Shown: one piece after another, positions 28,981 through 36,415 of the stretch
Numbering within the stretch: position 1 is the first letter of the stretch
Layout of the letters: every line of letters begins with the position of its first letter
Origin: Bog-473 sp963807775
Lineage (GTDB): Bacteria > Actinomycetota > Acidimicrobiia > Acidimicrobiales > RAAP-2
Length of the DNA: 64,000 nt
NCBI GenBank assembly: GCA_963807775.1
Contig: CAWECY010000017.1
Coordinates: 186,001-250,000 of the forward strand
Direction: 5' to 3'
Program-made: the position numbers and the translations under genes
The notes under the pieces: generated by a model
Told to the model about the DNA's origin: nothing
Database searches by the model: none
What the model saw: only the letters and a program-made list of their open reading frames with translations

Positions 28981-29029
28981 TGGCGCGCCCAAGGTCCCTG
29001 CCGGCGTTCGAGCGAGGGCCGGCGCGCCA
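28981..29029. terminator. Large inverted repeat between convergent genes
   Basis: TGGCGCGCC (28981-28989) and GGCGCGCCA (29021-29029) form a 9-bp stem, with further partial pairing inside (GGTCCCT against AGGGCC). It lies between the ends of the Doc-like gene (28960) and pilB (29043), where a bidirectional terminator is expected. No T-tract. Confidence 0.5.
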
Positions 29030-29042
29030 GCGTCGTGGCTTG

Positions 29043-30923
29043 TCAGGACGTGTAGATGCTCCGCATCACTTCCGAGATCGTCGTGACGTCCTGCTGCGCC
29101 AGGCTCATCGCCTCGTCGAGTAGCGTCCGCATGCCCTGCTTCTGGGCCTGGCGGCGCAGCTCGTCCTGCGTGGCCCATCCCACGACGAGACGCTTGATCT
29201 CCGGCGTCATCCTGAGCAGCTCGTAGACGCCGATGCGGTCGAGGTAACCGGTGCCGCCGCAGTAGTTGCAGCCACTGCCGTGCCAGAACTCGGACTTGGG
29301 CTCGCCGGCGTTCTCCTCGTAAAAGGCGAGCTCCTCGAGGCTGGGCGTGTACCGGACCTTGCACGACGGGCAGGTGCGCCGCATCAGGCGCTGTCCGACG
29401 ACGGCGATGACCGACGAGCTGATGAGGAAGGACTCGATGCCCATGTCCAAGAAGCGGTGCAGGGCCGCCACCGAGTCATTGCCGTGGACGGAGGAGAGCA
29501 CGAAGTGCCCGGTGAGGGCGGACTGCACGGCGATCCGTGCCGTCTCGACGTCACGGATCTCACCGACCAGGATCACGTCGGGGTCCTGCCGCAGGATCGA
29601 CTTCAAGCCGGTGGCGAACGTGAGGCCGGCCTGCTCGTTCGTCTGGATCTGGTTGATCTTGGGGAAGACGAATTCGACCGGGTCCTCGATGGTCATGATG
29701 TTGCGAGCCCGGTCGCTGATCTCGCTCATCGTGGCGTAGAGCGTCGTCGTCTTCCCACTCCCGGTGGGACCGGCACACAGGACCATGCCGAAGGGCGCCC
29801 GGACCAGCTTGGAGAACGTCTCGTAGGTCTCGGCCGGCATGCCGAGGTCGTCGAGACGCAGCACCGAACGGTTCTTGTCGAGGATCCGGAGCACGCACTT
29901 CTCGCCCCAGATGACGGCGCACGTCGCCACCCGGACATCGGTGGCGTTGCCGTCGATCTCGGTGGTGAACTGGCCGTCCTGGGATCGGCGCTTTTCGACG
30001 ATGTCGATGCCCGCCATGATCTTGATGCGGCTGACCAACCCCGTGCCCATGCTGAACGGGAGCTCGAGCACGTCCTTGAGAGCGCCGTCGATCCGGAAGC
30101 GGACGTAGATGACGTTGTCCGAGGGTTCGATGTGGACATCCGACGCCCGGTCGCGCACGGCCTGCGTCAGGATGCTGTCGACCACCTGAACGACCGGGGC
30201 GTTCTCGGTCACCGTCGCCGGCCCGTCGGTCTTGATGACGCGCTTTTTGGTGGTCTCCACCGCCTCGAAGACCTGTACCATCTTGTCGACGCCGCCAATG
30301 GCCTGGTAACTGCGGTCGATCGCCCAGCGGATGTCGCTCATGGGGGCGAGGCGCAGGCGCACGGAGTGCCCGCTCGTCTCGGCCAGCAGGAAACGCAGGT
30401 CGTCGCTGGGCTGGGCCACGGCCACGTGGAGCCCCTCGTCGTCGACGTGGACCGGGATGGCCAAGTGCTCGCGGGCCAACTCCTCGGGCACCAGCGCCAG
30501 CGCCGCCGGGTTCGGAGTGTCCCGCCGGAGGTCGGTCACCGCCATGCCGAAGTAGTCGGCCAACGCATCGACCAGGCTCCGCTCGTCGAGGGCGCCCATT
30601 TCGACCAGGACCTCACCGAGCCGCTTGCCCGAGCTGCCCTGCAGCTGCAGGGCCGTGGCGACCTGTGCGTCGGTCACCAGGCCGCGCTGGACCAACACCT
30701 CGCCGAGCATGCCCCGCTTGCGTGGCGCGGACGTCGCACCGTTCCCGTTCCAGTTGGGGATGGCGCTGCCGTCGGCGTTGGCCGCCGGGTCGTCCGCCAA
30801 GGGATCCGTGGTGGCGGTCCCCTCCAGTGCCGCAGCATGACGCGCCGTCTTCTCGGGGGCCGCTTCGACCAAGAGGTCGCCTTCCGCCTCGGGCGCGTCG
30901 TGATCCTTGCGTCGCATCTTCAT
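29043..30923 (-). CDS. pilB: Type IV pilus assembly / type II secretion ATPase PilB (GspE)
   Basis: This intact 626-residue motor ATPase polymerises pilin. An N-terminal MshEN/GspE-N domain (RKRGMLGEVLVQRGLVTDAQ, LGEVLVEMGALDERSLVDAL) is followed by the core: ASDVHIEPSDNVIYVRFRID, Walker A CAGPTGSGKTTTLYATMSEI, Asp box MTIEDPVEFVFPKINQIQTN, Walker B ILVGEIRDVETARIAVQSAL, His box TGHFVLSSVHGNDSVAALHR. The zinc tetracysteine is CPSC then CNYCGG. ATG 30923 (MKMRRKDHD) is a better start than the open frame extending to 31073. No other pilus gene adjoins it; a prepilin lies 32 kb away at the right edge. Confidence 0.95.
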   Translation of the reverse strand: MKMRRKDHDAPEAEGDLLVEAAPEKTARHAAALEGTATTDPLADDPAANADGSAIPNWNGNGATSAPRKRGMLGEVLVQRGLVTDAQVATALQLQGSSGKRLGEVLVEMGALDERSLVDALADYFGMAVTDLRRDTPNPAALALVPEELAREHLAIPVHVDDEGLHVAVAQPSDDLRFLLAETSGHSVRLRLAPMSDIRWAIDRSYQAIGGVDKMVQVFEAVETTKKRVIKTDGPATVTENAPVVQVVDSILTQAVRDRASDVHIEPSDNVIYVRFRIDGALKDVLELPFSMGTGLVSRIKIMAGIDIVEKRRSQDGQFTTEIDGNATDVRVATCAVIWGEKCVLRILDKNRSVLRLDDLGMPAETYETFSKLVRAPFGMVLCAGPTGSGKTTTLYATMSEISDRARNIMTIEDPVEFVFPKINQIQTNEQAGLTFATGLKSILRQDPDVILVGEIRDVETARIAVQSALTGHFVLSSVHGNDSVAALHRFLDMGIESFLISSSVIAVVGQRLMRRTCPSCKVRYTPSLEELAFYEENAGEPKSEFWHGSGCNYCGGTGYLDRIGVYELLRMTPEIKRLVVGWATQDELRRQAQKQGMRTLLDEAMSLAQQDVTTISEVMRSIYTS

Positions 30924-31156
30924 TGCTTGAGGTCCCCCGAGCTGTCGGTGGGCTCGTCGAGCCCATGGCCACCGACTCCGCTCTACGCCTGATTCCTCGG
31001 CATGATCGGGGTGGCGCTTGAGCATCCGTTGTGGAATGACACCCGGGTTGCGATCTCCCGGGTAGACCGCCAAACCGGTGCGGTCTCGCGCCTGGGGCCT
31101 GGGGCCTGGTGGAGAGCCCCCGGGCGCCGGGCGGGGGCGACCCTAGGGTGACATCC

Positions 31157-31970
31157 ATGGCTCTTCGTCGCGGGACAACCGGAAGGCGCTTCGACGGAAA
31201 GGTGGCCGTCGTCACGGGCGCCTCGTCGGGCATCGGGCGAGCGATCGCCCTGACATTGGCCGATCGCGGTGCCACCGTCGTGGGACTGGCCCGGCGGGGC
31301 GAGTTGCTCGACCAGCTGGCGCCCGAACTGGCGCGGCGAAACGGCACCGGCTCGGGGATGACACAGGTCTGCGACGTCAGCGACGCCGATGCCTACCGAG
31401 CGGTGCTGAGGCGGATCGTTGACGAACAGGGGCACCTCGATATGTTGATCAACAACGCTGGCCTCGACCTGATGCTCCCGGTGCCCGGCGGTGACGAGCA
31501 CACCGTGCACCAAGTCTTCGACGTCAACTTCTTTGCCGTCGTCACCGGCACCCTGGCCGTGGTTCCGGCCATGGTCGAGCGGGGCTGGGGCGCCGTCGTC
31601 AACGTCTCCTCCGACACGGCCCGGGCCCCGGAGCCGCGGCAGGGCGCGTACGCGGCGTCGAAGGCCGCTGTCTCCGCGTTCAGTGAGTCGGTGGCCCACG
31701 AGGTCGCGCGCCCGGGGCGTGCACGTGCACGTGCTCTACCCCGGTTGGGTCCCCACCGCGATGGGCCTGTCCGGCAACGAGGACGGCGGCTCGCTCCCGC
31801 CCAAGATGGTGCGTCGAACCGAGCAACAGGTGGCGACGCTGGTGGCCGACCGCATCGGCGGCCCGCACCTCGACATCAACGCGGCCCGGCTCCCACTTCT
31901 GGCCCCGATCGCGCGCACGGTAGCACCGCTGTCGTACCAGAAGGCGATGAGGCGAATGGCGACGACCTGA
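31157..31970 (+). CDS. Short-chain dehydrogenase/reductase, one frameshift
   Basis: From ATG 31157 the protein reads GKVAVVTGASSGIGRAIALT, VVGLARRGELLDQLAPELAR, LDMLINNAGLDLMLPVPGG, VVNVSSDTARAPEPRQGAYA, ASKAAVSAFSESVAHEVAR. The cofactor loop, NNAG, Ser and Tyr-x3-Lys are all present. A shift near 31715 leads to RGVHVHVLYPGWVPTAMGLS and the end at 31970. The total of about 270 residues is normal. It is divergent from pilB. The last 50 residues (DINAARLPLLAPIARTVAPL) resemble the hydrophobic tails of SDRs that associate with membranes. Confidence 0.87.
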
Positions 31971-32065
31971 CTGAACCTGACGGCCAGTGTCGTTCCGCGG
32001 CCGAGTCCTAACGGCGAGGGTGGAGCAGCGTGGGCGGGTGTTCGGCGTTGCTCTTTTGAAAAACA

Positions 32066-32102
32066 CTAAACGCAGACGTTGAGCCTTAACGCGACCGTTT
32101 AG
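32066..32102 (+). repeat. 37-bp tandem-palindrome repeat, copy C
   Basis: CTAAAC-N6-GTTGAG-N-CTTAAC-N6-GTTTAG, the same 6-6-6-1-6-6-6 spacing as copies A and B. ACATCC follows at 32120, as in the others. The outer half-sites ACTAAACG and CGTTTAGT are an exact inverted pair. It lies between the convergent SDR (ends 31970) and cysM (ends 32186) genes, so it is not in a promoter. T-rich stretches on both sides could let it stop transcription in either direction. Confidence 0.72.
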
Positions 32103-32157
32103 TCGTGTTCTCAAAACAGACATCCGTGCGCATCGGCCGCCTTGAAACCGCCCATCG

Positions 32158-32180
32158 CGCAGTCGCAGTCGCAGTCGCAG
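32158..32180. repeat. Short tandem repeat, GCAGTC x about 3.5
   Basis: The hexamer GCAGTC is repeated about three and a half times just after the cysM stop, followed by CCCTTTTAG. It is non-coding and short, and possibly a slippage product. Confidence 0.6.
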
Positions 32181-32185
32181 CCCTT

Positions 32186-33187
32186 TTAGAAGTAGATGAT
32201 CCCCTTGGCCCGCTCGGTCACCTCATCGAGGTCGTCGGTCCAGGCCCCGGTCGACAGGTACTTCCAGCCGCCGTCGGCCGACACCACGACGATGGACGCG
32301 GACTCCCCCTCCCCGAGCGACGAGGCGCACTTGACCGCCCCGGCCAACGCAGCACCGGTGGAGATCCCCGCGAACACGCCCACCGAGGTCAACCGCCGCG
32401 TCCACTCGATCGACTCCCGGGGCCGCACCACCGTCTTGCGGTCCAACAGCGAAGCACCGCCAAGCTCCTCGAAGATGGGCGGGATGTAGCCGTCGTCGAG
32501 ATTGCGCAGGCCGTCGACCAGCTCGCCGGCCGGCGGCTCGACGGCCCAGATCGACACGGCCGACCCGAGCTTCTCGCGCAGGAACCGGCCCACGCCCAGC
32601 AAGGTGCCCGACGTGCCCAGCCCGGCCACGAAGTGCGTGATGGTCGGGCAGTCGCGCAGGATCTCGGGCCCGGTGCCCTCGTAGTGCGCCCTGGGGTTGG
32701 CCGGGTTGCCGTACTGATAGAGGAAGACCCACTCGGGGTGCTCCTCTGCCAGCCCTTGGGCCATGCGCACGGCGCCGTTGGACCCCTCCGACCCCGGCGA
32801 CTCGATGATCTCCGCCCCCCACAGCTCGAGCAGCTGGCGGCGCTCGACGGACACGTTCGTCGGCATGACCGCCTTGAGGTGGTAGCCCTTGACCCGGCAC
32901 ACCATGGCCAGCCCGATGCCGGTGTTGCCCGAGGTCGGCTCCATCAGGACCTGGCCGGGCTCGCCCGGCCGCAGCACGCCCCGCCGCTCGGCGTCCTCGA
33001 CCAAGGAGAGGGCCACCCGGTCCTTGACCGACCCGCCCGGGTTCTGCCCCTCGAGCTTGAGGTACAGACGCGCCAGGGGGTTCGGGCTGAGCGACGTGAT
33101 GTCGACCATCGGCGTGTTGCCGATCATGTCGAGCACCGAGGCGAACAGTGCCCCGGGGCCGGCGCCGAATCCGGACTCCATCGACAT
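32186..33187 (-). CDS. cysM: O-phosphoserine sulfhydrylase CysM (CysO-dependent cysteine synthase)
   Basis: The 333-residue PLP enzyme has the Schiff-base lysine in LEGQNPGGSVKDRVALSLVE, the PTSGNTGIGLAMV loop, SVERRQLLELWGAEIIES, LYQYGNPANPRAHYEGTGPE, VAGLGTSGTLLGVGRFLRE, FAGISTGAALAGAV and GGWKYLSTGAWTDD. The middle and end are closest to mycobacterial CysM, which takes O-phospho-L-serine and the thiocarboxylate of CysO to make a CysO-cysteine adduct. It is the third gene of mec-cysO-cysM, 27 bases after cysO. Intact; ATG 33187 or two codons later. Confidence 0.94.
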   Translation of the reverse strand: MSMESGFGAGPGALFASVLDMIGNTPMVDITSLSPNPLARLYLKLEGQNPGGSVKDRVALSLVEDAERRGVLRPGEPGQVLMEPTSGNTGIGLAMVCRVKGYHLKAVMPTNVSVERRQLLELWGAEIIESPGSEGSNGAVRMAQGLAEEHPEWVFLYQYGNPANPRAHYEGTGPEILRDCPTITHFVAGLGTSGTLLGVGRFLREKLGSAVSIWAVEPPAGELVDGLRNLDDGYIPPIFEELGGASLLDRKTVVRPRESIEWTRRLTSVGVFAGISTGAALAGAVKCASSLGEGESASIVVVSADGGWKYLSTGAWTDDLDEVTERAKGIIYF

Positions 33188-33214
33188 CAGAACCGACCCG
33201 ACCCGAGCGCTCGC

Positions 33215-33490
33215 TCAGCCCCCGGCCACGGCGGGGAGGATGGACACCTCCGCCCCGTCGGGCACCGGCGTGTCGAGGCCCTGCAGATAGCGGACGTCGT
33301 CGTCGTCGACGTAGATGTTCACGAACTTGTGCAGGGCGCCGTCGTCCGTCAACACCTGCCCCGCCATGCCGGGATACTCGGCCACGAGCTTGCTCAACAC
33401 CTCGCCGATGGTGGCCCCGTCGATGCTGACCACGGGCGCGCCACCGGCGTGGCTGCGCAGGACGGTCGGTAGGCGGACTTCGACGGCCAC
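33215..33490 (-). CDS. cysO: Sulfur-carrier protein CysO (ThiS/MoaD family)
   Basis: The 91-residue ubiquitin-like protein starts GTG 33490, five bases after AGGAGG. It reads VEVRLPTVLRSHAGGAPVVS, then YPGMAGQVLTDDGALHKFVN, IYVDDDDVRYLQGLDTPVPD, and ends EVSILPAVAGG. The free terminal Gly-Gly is the site that becomes a thiocarboxylate, donating sulfur to CysM. The last residues match the mycobacterial AVAGG terminus. The activating MoeB-type enzyme is not in the window. It sits between mec and cysM. Confidence 0.95.
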   Translation of the reverse strand: MAVEVRLPTVLRSHAGGAPVVSIDGATIGEVLSKLVAEYPGMAGQVLTDDGALHKFVNIYVDDDDVRYLQGLDTPVPDGAEVSILPAVAGG

Positions 33491-33610
33491 GTGGCCTCCT
33501 CGCTGAGTGCTGGTCGGGTGCTCACCGGCCGCCTTCGGGCTGGTCGGGTGATTGTTGACTGAACTGGTAACGATTCTACAGAGCGGCGGGCCGCTCCCCG
33601 GCCCAAGGCG

Positions 33611-34045
33611 CTAGCCCGTGACCTCGAGGCCCGGCACCTCGAGCCCGGGCACCTCGACCGGCTCCTCGGTGATCACCCCGTCGGCGATCAGGTAGCTGCG
33701 CAGGACCGGGTGGGTATCGCGCAGCGAGACGAGCACGTAGTGCCAGCCGGGATCGGTGGCCTGGCGCACATCGGTGGGCGACGGGTAGGCGTCGGTGTGG
33801 GTGTGCGAGTGGAAGACGCCCATGATGTCGACCCCCAGTCCCTGCGCCGCCCGGTCCACCCGCAGCATCTCCTTGGGGTCGATCTCGTACACCATGGCCG
33901 AGGCCGCCGCGTTGGCCGTCGGGAAGAGGGCAACCGCCTCGTCGCCACCGTAGGGCCCGACCAGGAGGCCGCACGCCTCGTCGGGCAGACCGGCCAGGCA
34001 ATGGGCCACCATCTCCATGTAGATCGCACGGGAGAGCCGCAACAC
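33611..34045 (-). CDS. mec: JAMM metalloprotease Mec (releases cysteine from CysO)
   Basis: The 144-residue JAB1/MPN+ protease has DEACGLLVGPYGGDEAVALF and the zinc motif GVFHSHTHTDAYPSPTD (H-x-H-x(10)-D), with the upstream Glu in EACG. It cleaves the CysO-cysteine adduct made by CysM, freeing cysteine and CysO. The C-terminus carries a small tandem repeat (EVPGLEVPGLEV). GTG 34045 is the only reasonable start. It is first of the operon and only 26 bases from the divergent smpB start, so both genes probably have leaderless or very short-leader transcripts. Confidence 0.93.
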   Translation of the reverse strand: MLRLSRAIYMEMVAHCLAGLPDEACGLLVGPYGGDEAVALFPTANAAASAMVYEIDPKEMLRVDRAAQGLGVDIMGVFHSHTHTDAYPSPTDVRQATDPGWHYVLVSLRDTHPVLRSYLIADGVITEEPVEVPGLEVPGLEVTG

Positions 34046-34071
34046 GGCTGCAGAGTACCCTCGTACCCCTC

Positions 34072-34593
34072 ATGGCCAGGGCGAAGAAGCAGATCGCCAA
34101 GCGGGCGGCCGCCCGCGAGGAGCGCGGCAACGACCGGACGGTCGCCACCAACCGGCGCGCCCGGCGGGAGTACGAGTTCCTCGAGACCTTCGAGGCCGGC
34201 CTCGTGCTCCAAGGCTCGGAGGTCAAGTCGCTGCGGGAGGGCAAGGCCCAGATCAACGAGGCGTACGCCCGGGTCGACGACGGCGAGATGTGGCTGTTCC
34301 AGATGCACATCCCGCCGTGGCAGTTCGCCTCCGGCTTCGGGGCCCACGACCCGGACCGGAGGAGAAAGCTGCTCCTGCATCGAGAGGAGATCGACGAGCT
34401 GCTGGGCAAGACGCAGCAGCAGTCGCTCACGCTGGTCCCGGTCTCGCTCTACTTCCGTGACGGCAAGGCCAAGGTGCAGCTGGCCCTGGCCAAGGGCCGC
34501 CGGCTCTACGACAAGCGCAACGTGATCATGGCCCGCGAGCTGGAGCGGGAAGCGGCCCGGGCCACCAAGGAGATCGGCCGCTGGGCCGAGTAG
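34072..34593 (+). CDS. smpB: SsrA-binding protein SmpB
   Basis: The 173-residue protein binds tmRNA and guides it to stalled ribosomes. Signatures are NDRTVATNRRARREYEFLET, FEAGLVLQGSEVKSLREGKA, VDDGEMWLFQMHIPPWQFAS and LALAKGRRLYDKRNVIMARE. The basic, alpha-helical N-terminal extension (MARAKKQIAKRAAAREERGN) is longer than usual. No Shine-Dalgarno sequence precedes ATG 34072, in keeping with a leaderless mRNA. Its partner ssrA starts 88 bases after the stop. Confidence 0.96.
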   Translation: MARAKKQIAKRAAAREERGNDRTVATNRRARREYEFLETFEAGLVLQGSEVKSLREGKAQINEAYARVDDGEMWLFQMHIPPWQFASGFGAHDPDRRRKLLLHREEIDELLGKTQQQSLTLVPVSLYFRDGKAKVQLALAKGRRLYDKRNVIMARELEREAARATKEIGRWAE

Positions 34594-34681
34594 GCACGCT
34601 CCCCCACCCACCGGTCCAGCGACAGGCCCCCGAGCCGTAGAATGACGGGACGGTCAGAGCGACCGGGCAAAACCCAGACAT

Positions 34682-35034
34682 GGGGGTGATTGGCTTCGAC
34701 TTCGGTCGTCAAGGTAGGAGAAGCGAGCCGTGGTCTCCGGAGCCACGTTAAAGAGCCGGAACCAAAAACAAACGCCGAGCAACCACAGCTCGCGCTCGCT
34801 GCTTAGGTAGCGACGTCCAGCCGGTCCCCGCCCTACGGATCGGGTCTTGGGCGTCATGCAGTAGGGCTTACTCAGCGGTTCACACCAACTGATCGCTGAG
34901 GACATATCCGTTGGTTACGGGGCGGCATTGCCGCCGGCAGTTGTGCCGCCCCCGACAATCCTCTGCCGGCTGCGCTCGGAGAAGGCCTGCTGCGGCTCCG
35001 GAGGACGCGGGTTCGAATCCCGCCACCTCCACCA
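34682..35034 (+). ncRNA. ssrA: Transfer-messenger RNA (tmRNA)
   Basis: The 5' end GGGGGTGATTGGCTTCGACT is the standard tmRNA start. Its acceptor strand pairs with CACCTCC (35024-35030), with one G-U pair, followed by ACCA. The T-arm GCGGGTTCGAATCCCGC (35007-35023) is intact. The tag reading frame ends CTC-GCG-CTC-GCT-GCT-TAG at 34804-34806, giving a peptide ending AEQPQLALAA, a ClpXP-type degron. Total length about 353 bases is normal. It follows smpB directly. Its 3' 19 bases serve as the attachment site of the island that follows. Confidence 0.96.
35010..35028 (+). other. Attachment site attL (3' end of ssrA)
   Basis: GGTTCGAATCCCGCCACCT inside the tmRNA T-arm and acceptor is repeated exactly at 42554-42572. 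The ssrA gene is complete at this end, as expected when a tRNA-type integrase regenerates the gene. tmRNA 3' ends are frequent integration targets. Confidence 0.75.
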
Positions 35035-35147
35035 GAATTCGTAAATCGAATTCGCTACAGAAGCGGATGCAGCTGCCTCAACATCGGCTTCTCGTTTCAC
35101 TGTGCGGTGATTGCTTCTTCCGTCAATCGAGTTGGCGCGATTGACGG
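35035..35147. terminator. Two strong palindromes just after ssrA
   Basis: GAATTCG-TAAAT-CGAATTC (35035-35053) begins on the base after the encoded CCA. CCGTCAATCG-8nt-CGATTGACGG (35120-35147) is a perfect 10-bp stem. The first may terminate tmRNA transcription. Being inside the island edge, both could also be integrase or excisionase arm sites. Confidence 0.5.
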
Positions 35148-35283
35148 ACGAAGCCGCTGTTCCGTGACCGGGCCGATTGGGGCTGTCTCAAACCGGCAAG
35201 GAGTCCACCCCGTACCCGCAGCGATTTGGGATACGCGCGGGCAGTCTCCCGCCGTTCGAGGTAGACCTTGCGGCGTGCCTGGC

Positions 35284-36340
35284 ATGGAGCTGCCCGACGG
35301 AGTTCGTGAGCACCTGTTGGCCGCCGGGGCGAACGAGGAAGAGATCGACCGTGTGATGGACAACGACGCGCTCTTCACCCTGGCCGGAGACGTCGTCCGG
35401 CGTCGGGACATCGAATGGATGCCCATCGAGGACGTTGCGGCGACCGCCGGCGTCTCGATCGAGGAAGTCGAACGCTACCGCCTTCTCATCGGCCTTCCCG
35501 CTCGCGACAACCTCGTACCCGAATGGACCATCTACGGCCTCGAGTCCTATCGGGTGGCCGCCTCGTTGATCGGAGACGAGGTGACCCGAGCATGGTTTCG
35601 AGTACTCGCAGCCTCCGCCGCCACCGTGGCCGCTGCGGCAACTGCAATGGCTCTCAACGACGCGACGCCGCAGCTGCGCGAGATGGAGCTACCGCCCGTC
35701 GACACCCTCCAGCTTCTCGACGCCATGGTCAAAGAGATGATTACACGCACACCGAGAGAATGGAATCACGTTTTCCGCCAGCACCTGCTCCTGTCGAGCG
35801 CGTCGTGGCCGCGCGGAGCACGAGGCCGAACTATCTCGCATCGCAATTGCGTTCGTCGACCTCACCGACTCGACGCGATGGGCCGAGCAGATTCCCCGCA
35901 CCCGCCACTCTGCGGCGCTATCGAGGTTCGAGGACGCGGCCTGGTCATCGGCTTCGGCCCGGGGAGCCCGGTTGGTCAAACTGATCGGCGACGAGGCCAT
36001 GCTGGTGGCCACCGATCCTGGGCCCGCTGTCGAAACGGCCGCAGACATCTGCGCCATGGCCGAGGCCGACCCCGATCTACCGCCTGCGCGTGGAGCCGTC
36101 GGCTACGGGCCGGTCTACGCACGGGGCGGTGACTACTTTGGGACGCTCGTCAACCTCGTCGCACGCGCCGTCAAGGTTGCCCGACCGGGCCACCTCGTCG
36201 TGTCTCCTGAAGTCGTGGCTTCGTTGGATCATTCCGAGTTCACAATCGGTACCGCAGAAAAGCACACACTCCGTGGTATCGACCACCCCATCGAGCTGAT
36301 CCCAGTGGAGATACCGGGATCAACGGACTGGACTAAATAA
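35284..36340 (+). CDS. Class III adenylate cyclase with Rv1264-like regulatory domain, one frameshift
   Basis: The N-terminal 160 residues (MELPDGVREHLLAAGANEEE, MPIEDVAATAGVSIEEVERY, RYRLLIGLPARDN) look like the helical adenylate cyclase regulatory domain that makes mycobacterial Rv1264 pH-sensitive. After a shift near 35820 the catalytic domain reads IAFVDLTDSTRWAEQIP (first metal Asp), LVKLIGDEAMLVATDPG (second Asp), RGAVGYGPVYARGGDYFGTL, VNLVARAVKVARPG (Asn and Arg for transition-state binding). All key residues are present, so cAMP formation is likely. ATG 35284 start; about 352 residues. It is the first gene of the ssrA island. Confidence 0.85.
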
Positions 36341-36415
36341 CACACCCCATCCGGCCCCGGGCATTCCGGGACCCACGTGTAGTCGGCCCCAGGTTGATGA
36401 ACGGGGCGGGGCGTC

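Noticed and set aside
31074..31156. N-terminal extension of PilB or of the SDR into their shared promoter region
   Set aside because: The extended residues are not conserved in character, and good internal starts exist (30923 and 31157).
17091..32102. 37-bp repeats as integron attC sites
   Set aside because: Some half-sites fit RYYYAAC/GTTRRRY, but others (CTAAAC, GTTTAG) break the core, the sites are too short for attC, and no integrase is present.
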